From a virus: a DNA stretch of 23,503 nt. Location of the stretch: IMG/VR virus record IMGVR_UViG_3300009001_000098, positions 1 through 23,503 of that record; one strand, written 5' to 3'. This document shows, piece by piece, positions 16,197-22,276 of this stretch (position 1 is the first letter of the stretch; each line of letters opens with the position of its first letter). Position numbers and translations under genes: made by a program. The notes beneath the pieces were generated by a model, which saw only the letters and a program-made list of their open reading frames with translations, was not told the origin of the DNA and made no database searches.

Positions 16197-16766
16197 ATGA
16201 GCCACAGCATGTATAAACTCAATAAAGCATCAATGAACCTCATCAAGTCCTTCGAGGGCTGGCGCTCCAAAGCATACAAAGACTCTGTAGGCGTGTGGAC
16301 AATCGGCTATGGGCACACCTCAATGGCAGGGCCACCCAAGGTAAGGGCAGGCATGAAAATTACCAAAGCCTTTGGTGAAGACCTGCTACAAAAAGACCTA
16401 CAGAAATATGCCAAGGCTGTAGATGATGCTGTAAAGGTAGAATTGAACTCTAACCAGTTTGGCGCTCTAGTCAGCTTCTGCTACAATGTAGGCCCTGGAA
16501 ACTTCAGAAAGTCCTCTGTCCTACGTTACACAAACAAGTCAAGATTCAGTGACGTACCTGCTAGACTTATGTTGTGGAATAAGGCTGGTGGTCTTGTCCT
16601 CAGAGGCTTAACACGTAGGCGTAAGGCAGAGGGCAAGCTGTTTATGTCAACAAGTGAGAAATTTAACAAAGTAACCGTTCCAACTGTAACCACAGTAACA
16701 ACCACAGCCGTTGTTGTAGTTGCCTTCTGGGATAAAATCAAAGCGTTTTTTGAGGGGCTAATCTAA
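16197..16766 (+). CDS. Endolysin, GH24 (T4-type) lysozyme with C-terminal hydrophobic anchor
   Basis: A 189-residue lysozyme that hydrolyses peptidoglycan at lysis. The catalytic triad is Glu20, Asp29 and Thr35, in the motifs SFEGWRSKAY, KDSVGVWTIGYGHT; the 9- and 6-residue spacings are those of T4 lysozyme (Glu11, Asp20, Thr26). Further family marks are NQFGALVSFCYNVG and GLTRRRKAE. The C-terminal 30 residues add a hydrophobic segment (TVTTTAVVVVAFWDKIKAFF), unlike the soluble T4 enzyme, whereas SAR endolysins have it at the N-terminus. There is no signal sequence, so export needs a holin. The start at 16197 or the Met five codons on (16209) are both possible. It lies two bases after the previous gene. 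Confidence 0.92.
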   Translation: MSHSMYKLNKASMNLIKSFEGWRSKAYKDSVGVWTIGYGHTSMAGPPKVRAGMKITKAFGEDLLQKDLQKYAKAVDDAVKVELNSNQFGALVSFCYNVGPGNFRKSSVLRYTNKSRFSDVPARLMLWNKAGGLVLRGLTRRRKAEGKLFMSTSEKFNKVTVPTVTTVTTTAVVVVAFWDKIKAFFEGLI

Positions 16767-16957
16767 TGTTTGAGAAAATCTGGTACAAGTCTAAAACCTA
16801 CTGGTTCAACATCCTGAGTTTTGTTGTCCTTGTGTTGTCAATGCCTGAACTTATTGGTGTGTTGCCATCTGGCATAGTTCCTTGGGTTGCTCTGTTTGCA
16901 GCACTTGGCAATATGTACCTCCGGTCAATTACACACAGCCCTGTCTATTTCAAATGA
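16766..16957 (+). CDS. Small membrane protein, holin candidate
   Basis: A 63-residue protein with two hydrophobic segments (about residues 14-30, FNILSFVVLVLSMPELI, and 37-53, IVPWVALFAALGNMYLR) and a short basic tail. It starts inside the endolysin stop (TAATG) and overlaps the next gene by four bases (ATGA), so the three genes are translationally coupled. The SKTYWFN start is familiar from small membrane proteins of marine phage lysis clusters. A class II-like holin topology is plausible, but I cannot separate it from the other membrane proteins downstream by sequence alone. Confidence 0.75.
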   Translation: MFEKIWYKSKTYWFNILSFVVLVLSMPELIGVLPSGIVPWVALFAALGNMYLRSITHSPVYFK

Positions 16958-17307
16958 TAAGGTGGCTGGTGGGGGCTATCTTGTCACCCTTCTTGAGGAT
17001 AGGTGAAAAATATCTGGACAACGAAAAAGACAAGGTGAAACTAAGAGAGGGTACAAAGCGTGTATCCATAGAGGCTGACACAAGTGTAAGAAAGATCAAG
17101 TTCAGCTCATGGATGGGACGACTGCCTCTCTTTGTTGCTGAACTGACTTGTAGCATGTACATAGCTGCTATCTTCATTGACAGCACTTTCGCCAGTGACT
17201 ACATAAACCCCCTTGAACTCCCAGAATGGTTTAAAGAACACTTTTATATCATAGTAACCTCTGTTTTTGGAATAGCGGTAACACAGAGGTTCTTGAACAG
17301 AAAGTGA
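16954..17307 (+). CDS. Membrane protein, probable holin (GTA holin-like)
   Basis: A 117-residue protein. The start at 16954 is chosen because it overlaps the previous stop as ATGA; a longer frame from 16882 lies inside the preceding gene. An amphipathic N-terminal helix (IRWLVGAILSPFLRIGEKYL) is followed by a charged stretch with DKVKLREGTKRVSIEADTSVRK. Two hydrophobic segments follow (about 55-75, PLFVAELTCSMYIAAIFI, and about 93-112, FYIIVTSVFGIAVTQRF). This layout resembles the three-segment holins of gene-transfer agents and alphaproteobacterial phages (PF11351-like). It directly follows endolysin and is my first holin candidate. Confidence 0.7.
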   Translation: MIRWLVGAILSPFLRIGEKYLDNEKDKVKLREGTKRVSIEADTSVRKIKFSSWMGRLPLFVAELTCSMYIAAIFIDSTFASDYINPLELPEWFKEHFYIIVTSVFGIAVTQRFLNRK

Positions 17308-17312
17308 TAAGG

Positions 17313-17377
17313 CTATGGAACCTGATCTTACAGACGAAGAGAAGATTGAACTAAGAGAAATAATTGAGAAAGACAAA
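17313..17377 (+). repeat. 65-bp perfect direct repeat, left copy
   Basis: Bases 17313-17377 are identical to 17819-17883 at 506-base spacing. The unit starts two bases before an ATG and covers 21 codons of MEPDLTDEEKIELREIIEKD plus one Lys. The flanking sequences are unrelated apart from this unit. The left copy lies between holin-like gene and glycine-rich gene. Confidence 0.97.
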
Positions 17378-17398
17378 GGAGCATTTCCATGCGTATAA
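17315..17398 (+). pseudogene. Truncated duplicate of the 60-residue membrane protein gene
   Basis: A 27-codon frame whose first 21 residues (MEPDLTDEEKIELREIIEKD, K) are identical, at nucleotide level too, to the start of the gene at 17821. It then diverges to GAFPCV and stops, so the transmembrane part is missing. AAGG lies just upstream of its ATG, and the frame overlaps the start of the glycine-rich gene by 10 bases. It may be a non-functional remnant left by insertion or duplication. It could also still be translated as a soluble acidic peptide that couples translation into the next gene. Confidence 0.75.
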
Positions 17399-17793
17399 TT
17401 ATAACCATTCTGTTTGCCGTTATAGTAAGCACGGCAGCACACGCTCAATCAGGTGGCGGTAACTGCGGAATAGGAGTTGGAAACGGAGGTGGCAACGGAA
17501 CAGGAAACGAGTCCGGTGGTGGCGGGTGTGGAAACAACAACGGTGGAGGAAATAGCGGCGGCTCTGGCGGAGACACGGGTAGCTCTGGCGGAGACACGGG
17601 TAACTCTGGTGGAAGCGCGGGCGGAAGTTCGAACGGCTCTGGAAGCGCGGGTGCAGACTCTGGAACAGAAAGTTACGACGACCGTGAGCGCATGTCTCGC
17701 AGACCGCTACTGAAGTGTTGTAACAAAAACGGCAACGTGAAATACGATCAGACGTTCTGCCCTAGGTCTTACAGAGCGGATAGATGCAAATGA
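17389..17793 (+). CDS. Glycine-rich secreted protein with six cysteines
   Basis: A 134-residue protein with a clear signal peptide: basic start, hydrophobic core IIITILFAVIVSTA and an AHA site, predicted cleavage after residue 19. The mature part begins with a Gly, Asn and Ser-rich region to about residue 93 (mostly GG-x repeats). A basic C-terminal part follows with Cys110, Cys111, Cys124 and Cys133; Cys26 and Cys47 lie in the glycine region. Six cysteines suggest disulfides in the periplasm or outside. AAAGGAG lies 7 bases upstream. Base use (GGC, GGA, GCG, AGC) differs from neighbours. It sits inside a direct-repeat pair, so it was probably acquired recently. I recognise no family. Confidence 0.75.
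   Translation: MRIIITILFAVIVSTAAHAQSGGGNCGIGVGNGGGNGTGNESGGGGCGNNNGGGNSGGSGGDTGSSGGDTGNSGGSAGGSSNGSGSAGADSGTESYDDRERMSRRPLLKCCNKNGNVKYDQTFCPRSYRADRCK
17560..17601 (+). repeat. 21-bp tandem repeat in the glycine-rich gene
   Basis: Units 17560-17580 and 17581-17601 differ only at the first base and each encode a seven-residue block of the form G/S-SGGDTG. A partial third unit follows (GCTCTGG-type), so the region grew by slippage or unequal recombination. Confidence 0.88.
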
Positions 17794-17818
17794 CCAATCA
17801 ACGAGGGAGGGCCATTAC

Positions 17819-17883
17819 CTATGGAACCTGATCTTACAGACGAAGAGAAGATTGAACTAAGAGAAATAATTGAGAAAGACAAA
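17819..17883 (+). repeat. 65-bp perfect direct repeat, right copy
   Basis: Identical to 17313-17377. Here the repeat is the intact 5' end of the gene at 17821, preceded by a different, stronger ribosome binding site (GAGGGAGGG). The two copies diverge immediately after GACAAA. Confidence 0.97.
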
Positions 17884-18003
17884 AGGTGGAAGTGGTTGGC
17901 AACTACAGTAAGGAACACCGCTGGTTGGATAGCAGCAGTGGCACTAGGAATCACAGTAGGGTGGGACTGGCTGCTAAAGATTATAAAACAAGGGGCATCG
18001 TAA
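17821..18003 (+). CDS. Small single-span membrane protein of the lysis cluster
   Basis: A 60-residue protein: an acidic N-terminal helix (residues 1-21, MEPDLTDEEKIELREIIEKD), then KRWKWLATTVRN, one membrane segment (about 34-50, GWIAAVALGITVGWDWL) and a short basic end. This form (a W-rich basic border followed by a W-A-A-x-A segment ending in GWD) is familiar from small proteins near lysis genes of alphaproteobacterial phages. Its function is unknown, with a holin, antiholin or pinholin-like role possible. GAGGGAGGG sits 9 bases upstream. Its 5' end is duplicated 506 bases upstream. Its stop overlaps the next start as TAATG. Confidence 0.75.
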   Translation: MEPDLTDEEKIELREIIEKDKRWKWLATTVRNTAGWIAAVALGITVGWDWLLKIIKQGAS

Positions 18004-18476
18004 TGAAAGCCACAGAGTTCTTAGCTGGTTTGATCATAGCTGTTGCCTTCCTTGTGTTGTCAGCATCTTCTATCCCTACAACTTACTGGTACAAATACCT
18101 TAGCATCAAACCTACAAAAGAGGTTTACACTGTTGGGGAGCCTCTCAAATTTATCTCTACAGTAGAGAACTACACCTCTGGAGACTACTCTATTGAATGG
18201 CACGACGAGCTAAGGTGTGTAGTGAAAAACGAAGATACCTTGGTAGGAAAAGTTACCTCAACAGGGAGCCTATTTTTTAACAACAGACTTCCTAACAAAA
18301 CTGTGTGGTCGTGGGGTTCAGTACCTAAAAACACACCTCTTGATGTACCCTGTTACATTAGGAGTATTCAGACAATTGAGGTGTTGTTTGGGATAGATAG
18401 GAAGACTACCTACGAAAGTTCTTTTTTCAAAATATCAGAGTTTGATTACACAAGACAGCAACAACAGAAAGGCTGA
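18003..18476 (+). CDS. Membrane-anchored or secreted protein, unknown function
   Basis: A 157-residue protein with an N-terminal hydrophobic segment (about residues 5-22, EFLAGLIIAVAFLVLSAS) that serves as signal anchor. An outside domain of beta type follows, with KEVYTVGEPLKFISTVENYTSGDYSIEWHDELRC, and a C-terminal FFKISEFDYTRQQQQKG. The wording VYTVGEPLKF and single cysteine pair (Cys76, Cys117) suggest an immunoglobulin-like extracytoplasmic domain. The start at 18003 shares a base with the preceding stop; a longer frame from 17886 overlaps the preceding gene and is not used. It could be a spanin-like or superinfection-exclusion protein, with no decisive sign for either. Confidence 0.7.
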   Translation: MKATEFLAGLIIAVAFLVLSASSIPTTYWYKYLSIKPTKEVYTVGEPLKFISTVENYTSGDYSIEWHDELRCVVKNEDTLVGKVTSTGSLFFNNRLPNKTVWSWGSVPKNTPLDVPCYIRSIQTIEVLFGIDRKTTYESSFFKISEFDYTRQQQQKG

Positions 18477-18482
18477 CATATC

Positions 18483-19292
18483 ATGGTATGGGATAGAAAC
18501 TACGGCACAAGGGAAGACGACTTCTGGATTCGCCATGCTATTGAAGAGATAGACAACACCTATGGTGACAGGGTACGACCTAAAGCCAAGTCACTGTTGA
18601 AATTTGGTAAGAACGAGTCTCTGGGCACTTCTATCGAAACCATCTGGGAACAGGGAGGTAACGAGACTTATGCAACCACAAACGCAATCGATTCAATATC
18701 AAGCTCTAGTGGTAGTGACACAGAGGTCATGACTATAGAAGGGCACACTGTTAGCGGTACAGGGACAGATGCACAGTTTACCTTTGTCATTCAAACAGTC
18801 ACCCTGGCCGGTCAAACAGAGACACCTTTGGTTACACCTCTAGCTAGAGTCAGCCGTGCTTTCAACGCAGGTGCAACGACACTTGTTGGTGATGTTTATA
18901 TCTATGAGGATGATACTGTAACTAGCGGTGTGCCTCAGACAGCTTCCAAGATACACATGAAAATTCCTGCTGGGCAGAACACAAGTTTCAAAGGCTCAAC
19001 AACATTTAGTAACACTGACTATTTCATAATGACAGAAATGCACTTTGCAGTCGGTAAGAAGGCAAGTGCTACTGTCGATTTTGATATGGAAATCCGTAAG
19101 GTTGGTGGCCTGTTCCTGCCTAAATTCCAAACCACGTTAGCTACCACAGGATCTAACTCAGAGAACATAGAGTTCAGGCCTTACTTTATCGTGCCTAAAA
19201 ATGCAGACATAAGAATTAGAGCAATCGGCTCAACTACTGCAATTGAAGCCGACTGCAATTTTGAGGGTGTGATCTGTGAGATTGCAGATTAG
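18483..19292 (+). CDS. Putative virion structural protein at the end of the late arm
   Basis: A 269-residue protein. The N-terminus, MVWDRNYGTREDDFWIRHAIEEIDNTYGDRVRP, is helical. A Ser-rich turn leads to a beta-rich body with DTEVMTIEGHTVSGTGTDAQFTFVIQ, TPLARVSRAFNAG, GDVYIYEDDTVT and KIHMKIPAGQNTSFKGSTTF, and an end containing FRPYFIVPKNADIRIRA. The FVIQ-x-x-LAG to PAG-x-N to YF-x-P-K-N-ADIR order is one I recall from structural proteins of marine cyanophages and pelagiphages. It probably forms a capsid-surface or fibre domain. The last four bases overlap the end of a leftward gene. Confidence 0.72.
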   Translation: MVWDRNYGTREDDFWIRHAIEEIDNTYGDRVRPKAKSLLKFGKNESLGTSIETIWEQGGNETYATTNAIDSISSSSGSDTEVMTIEGHTVSGTGTDAQFTFVIQTVTLAGQTETPLVTPLARVSRAFNAGATTLVGDVYIYEDDTVTSGVPQTASKIHMKIPAGQNTSFKGSTTFSNTDYFIMTEMHFAVGKKASATVDFDMEIRKVGGLFLPKFQTTLATTGSNSENIEFRPYFIVPKNADIRIRAIGSTTAIEADCNFEGVICEIAD

Positions 19293-19426
19293 TGTAGGGT
19301 TGTAGCTTCAAACTGGTCTGGGGCCACAAAGTTTTCAAGTAGCTCCAGCCTAAGTTCTAGCATTACAATCCTCTCTGTCATCTCCTGTAGAAGCTCTTGG
19401 AGGCTCCTCTCCTTACTACTCTCCAT
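19289..19426 (-). CDS. Small 45-residue coiled-coil peptide
   Basis: A reading frame of 45 residues starting MESSKERSLQELLQEMTERI and ending ATTLH. The middle has heptad-like leucines (LQELLQEMTERIVMLELRLELLENF), so a coiled coil is likely. GGGGAG lies 8 bases upstream of its ATG, as good as any in this unit. The start overlaps the end of the glutaredoxin gene by 11 bases, as other neighbours here do. Its stop overlaps that of the opposing structural gene by four bases. It is the last gene of the leftward unit. The function is unknown. Confidence 0.62.
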   Translation of the reverse strand: MESSKERSLQELLQEMTERIVMLELRLELLENFVAPDQFEATTLH

Positions 19427-19697
19427 CCAGTTTCTCCCCAAAGCTGTACTGGTCATCCATGTATGGTTCGTTATCCTCTAGGAATTGCTTCAAGTCCTCA
19501 TAACCTCCTATGTACTGCCTATCTACAAATACAGCAGGTGCAGTGCGTATCCCTTGGCTATCGAACAACCTCCGTAACTCCGTACTACCTTGATGGTCAA
19601 GAGAACATATTGAGAAATTGACGTTGTGGGAGTCTAAGAGTCCCTTTGCCTTTGTACAACTCTCACAGTAAGCCTGTGTCACAAGTGTCACTTTCAT
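19416..19697 (-). CDS. Glutaredoxin
   Basis: A 93-residue protein with the thioredoxin fold order: strand MKVTLVTQ, active-site CESC at residues 11-14, then helix KAKGLLDSHNV, strand, helix ELRRLFDSQGI, the cis-proline turn TAPAVFVD and GGYEDLKQFL. The active-site CESC replaces the usual CPYC; both cysteines are kept, so dithiol chemistry is possible. Next to a class II ribonucleotide reductase it is a natural electron donor for the C-terminal cysteine pair of that enzyme, which is an inference from position. GGGGAG lies 8 bases upstream of the ATG, which comes two bases after the preceding stop. Confidence 0.88.
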   Translation of the reverse strand: MKVTLVTQAYCESCTKAKGLLDSHNVNFSICSLDHQGSTELRRLFDSQGIRTAPAVFVDRQYIGGYEDLKQFLEDNEPYMDDQYSFGEKLDGE

Positions 19698-19699
19698 TT

Positions 19700-20374
19700 C
19701 TAAAACTCCCCACCTGACTTAATTCTAGCGTTCATCCACTGTGCTGTTACACCTGTAGGCTCCAAGAACTTTGACACAGGTGTGTTGTCATCACTGGATA
19801 CAAACATCATGTCCAAGAGTGCCTTGTCTGTGAAAACAAAAAAGGTGTTTACAGAGGTCTTTGCTTGGATGAAGTATGCCAACTGGCTGTTGTACCCCAT
19901 TTTGATAAGATACCACACTGTGAAGCCACCGACCTGCTGACCATCACCAAACAACTCGTTCATACCAAGTGACTTGTCTTCTGTGTATGCTCTGTGGAAA
20001 GCAAGTGTGCCATTAAGAGCCTGTTTCTTCCCACCTAGAAATGCAAACGCACAAGAGCTGATACAATACTGGTTCTTCAACACCACTGTTGTCAATCCTT
20101 TTTCATCAAACAACAACCCAAGCATAATCCCCTCTGCAAACAGGCCACCCCTGCTGCTGAGAATGATGGTGTCTGTCTTTTTGTTATTTTCCAGGTAAGC
20201 CTTAAGCTCTTTTGTAGCCCCTGCATCTATATCCCCGCTCATAAAAACAGTTGTCTCATTTGATTTGGTGAACTCATGTGCCCCTACAAGAAGTGTGGAC
20301 ATGAAGATAGCAACAAGTGCGATGAGTACCACAAGGGCTGTAATCTTCCAAGGTGTCTTAACATCGTTATTCAT
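19700..20374 (-). CDS. Membrane-anchored ClpP-like serine protease (COG3904 type)
   Basis: A 224-residue protein with one N-terminal membrane segment (about residues 12-31, TALVVLIALVAIFMSTLLVG), then a domain of the ClpP/crotonase fold. TIILSSRGGLFAEGIMLG (residues 69-86) carries the GG turn of the oxyanion region. YCISSCAFAFLGG (103-115) carries the probable nucleophile, Ser106 of the S-x-C motif. LAFHRA (124-129) carries His127. These resemble predicted periplasmic proteases of the COG3904 group. The topology places the domain on the periplasmic side. The third acid residue is not clear. It lies between reductase and glutaredoxin genes with AGGAGA 8 bases upstream of the ATG. Its substrate is unknown. 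Confidence 0.8.
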   Translation of the reverse strand: MNNDVKTPWKITALVVLIALVAIFMSTLLVGAHEFTKSNETTVFMSGDIDAGATKELKAYLENNKKTDTIILSSRGGLFAEGIMLGLLFDEKGLTTVVLKNQYCISSCAFAFLGGKKQALNGTLAFHRAYTEDKSLGMNELFGDGQQVGGFTVWYLIKMGYNSQLAYFIQAKTSVNTFFVFTDKALLDMMFVSSDDNTPVSKFLEPTGVTAQWMNARIKSGGEF

Positions 20375-20386
20375 TTTTCAATTCTC

Positions 20387-22276
20387 CTATATTAAGTCTA
20401 CAATTTCACAAGAGTCACCAGAGCAAGCTAGGGTCTGACTACCAAGGGTATTGTCTTCAGTCTCATAAGTTTTCAACAACTCCCAATCAAGTTCTTTAGG
20501 CATTTCCTTTCTAAGGTCAACAATATCTTTCCAACTGACTTCTTGGTAGGGAGCCTGCTGATAAGTGTGACTGTCGTATGGCAGGAAACTAACACCTGAC
20601 ATTTCATCGAAGTGCTTGTACACAAACGCACCAACTTCAACCCACTCATCATCCCTTACGCTGATGGTTACACTAGGCTTGTGTTCACACCAATGCCTCT
20701 GGTACATGAGCCAAGTCTCTAGCTGGTCAATGGCACTAACATCAGATGTGACAATAGCCCCTTTTGGTGACGACATTGGGAAACTGAACACAGTGGTCGT
20801 GTCAGGACTAAATGCCGCAGGCTCATTAGGAACACCGCTGTCCTTCAGGAACTGAGTTAGAGGATCACCATTATCCCCACGAACAGTCCGTATGTAATGC
20901 CTGCTATAACGAGTGTGAATACCGGATGAAGAGTCAACCAACTGCGAAACCGTCCCACTAGGCTTGTTACAAGTGATAGCAGCGGCCACAGGAATCCCAA
21001 GACGATCAGCCCAAACTTTGTTAGTATCAACAGCGACATTACGAAGATGTTCAAGAGTTTTCTCCAAACCTTTGTTTTTTGTTGTCATCAAGGTGTTGTC
21101 CATCACACCTGTTAACGACACACCTAGAAGACGCTCTTCCTCAGTGTTCTTCTGCCACACCTTGCGTAGGTATGGGAAGTGTGTATAGGTTGATTGGATA
21201 GTACCTAGGATGGTTGCCAGTTTTACCTTACGCTCAAGGTCATCGATTGTGTCTGTGGCTCTTACAACAACCTCTGTAAGGTTACAAAACTGGTAGGGTC
21301 GAAGGATGATCTCTGAGCAAGGATTCGTGCCAAACATATGTGCAGGATCACGCCTACCGTTCTTCCCAGCCTGTTTCTGACTTGACTCACGGTTGAAGAT
21401 GCCTCTCTCACCTGAACCGCTCTCCATAAGACTAAGCCACTCACGCATGAACGCATTTACGTCAGGCTTGCTTGTGTAGGCCACAGAGTTATTAGCATAT
21501 TGGCGTTGAGGGTTGTTCTCCCACCAGGATCCTGACTTAGCTGTTGCCATTCTGTTGCTGCTAAGGTTGCTCAAGCTAATCATTGCAGACCGCCTCACAC
21601 CACCAACAACAACTACCTTCCCTATCTTACACATGATGTCGTGGCACTCAAGGTCAGTCAGTTTACGACCAGCAGCACCCTTAAAGACATCAATGGTGAA
21701 ATTGAACAGGTCAACAAGAGGAGCGGGGCCACTGGCACGACCACCAAAGGTCTTTAGTTTAGAACCAGCAGGTCTTATCTTTGACACGTCCCAAGTAGGT
21801 ATGTAACCGTCCCACAGGTCAGCCAAGAGTTCCTTGTAAGCCCTAGCCCACCCTTCCTTACTGTCAGCAACAACGATTTCACCTGTGCTGCGAAAGGTCT
21901 CACAGATTGGTGGTAGCTTCTCAATGTTCTCACGTTCCACACTGAACCCCACACCAGTGCCACACAACAGGATGAACATAGCCTCATCAAATGACCTTGG
22001 GTGATCAACAGGAAGATATGAGCAGTTGTAGGCACAGGTGTTATCCCTATCCATTGCCTTACCTGCTGTCATCAAGGCTCTCATACTAGGCATGATATCA
22101 AGGTTGACAATCGCCTCCTCAATCTCAAAGTAGCAATCAACATCACCCACTACGTTTTTCATGTAACGCTCAACAGTCTCAGGCCATTCTTCTCGTCGTC
22201 CCTCATCCTCTAGCCACTTGGCGTATCGTGACTTGTGGATAAACGATTGGTAGTCAGTCGGTAGGTAATTACTCAT
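20387..22276 (-). CDS. nrdJ: Adenosylcobalamin-dependent (class II) ribonucleotide reductase
   Basis: A 629-residue enzyme that reduces ribonucleotides to deoxyribonucleotides for phage DNA synthesis, resembling the monomeric Lactobacillus leichmannii enzyme. The substrate-site triad is visible in NPCSE: Asn318, Cys320 (thiyl radical) and Glu322, with partner Cys85 (AYNCSYLP) and Cys331 eleven residues on, the same spacing as Cys408-Cys419 there. The C-terminal CSGDSC (Cys618, Cys623) is the redox shuttle pair. Other landmarks are LLCGTGVGFSVER, VGGVRRSA and NKPSGTVSQLVD. It is shorter than the 739-residue bacterial form. No NrdB-type subunit is encoded in the window. The start overlaps the preceding stop as ATGA. 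Confidence 0.93.
   Translation of the reverse strand: MSNYLPTDYQSFIHKSRYAKWLEDEGRREEWPETVERYMKNVVGDVDCYFEIEEAIVNLDIMPSMRALMTAGKAMDRDNTCAYNCSYLPVDHPRSFDEAMFILLCGTGVGFSVERENIEKLPPICETFRSTGEIVVADSKEGWARAYKELLADLWDGYIPTWDVSKIRPAGSKLKTFGGRASGPAPLVDLFNFTIDVFKGAAGRKLTDLECHDIMCKIGKVVVVGGVRRSAMISLSNLSSNRMATAKSGSWWENNPQRQYANNSVAYTSKPDVNAFMREWLSLMESGSGERGIFNRESSQKQAGKNGRRDPAHMFGTNPCSEIILRPYQFCNLTEVVVRATDTIDDLERKVKLATILGTIQSTYTHFPYLRKVWQKNTEEERLLGVSLTGVMDNTLMTTKNKGLEKTLEHLRNVAVDTNKVWADRLGIPVAAAITCNKPSGTVSQLVDSSSGIHTRYSRHYIRTVRGDNGDPLTQFLKDSGVPNEPAAFSPDTTTVFSFPMSSPKGAIVTSDVSAIDQLETWLMYQRHWCEHKPSVTISVRDDEWVEVGAFVYKHFDEMSGVSFLPYDSHTYQQAPYQEVSWKDIVDLRKEMPKELDWELLKTYETEDNTLGSQTLACSGDSCEIVDLI

Noticed and set aside
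17107-17448. Leftward frames across both 65-bp repeats sharing the same Ser/Ile-rich peptide
   Set aside because: The shared peptide is only the reverse strand of the direct repeat; both frames are antisense to better-supported genes.
19293-19415. Bidirectional terminator between the converging arms
   Set aside because: I found no stem of useful length followed by a U tract on either strand, and the region is filled by a small coding frame.
20857-21054. Hydrophobic leftward frame inside the ribonucleotide reductase gene
   Set aside because: It is an out-of-frame reading of the reductase gene with no start signal and is not a membrane protein gene.
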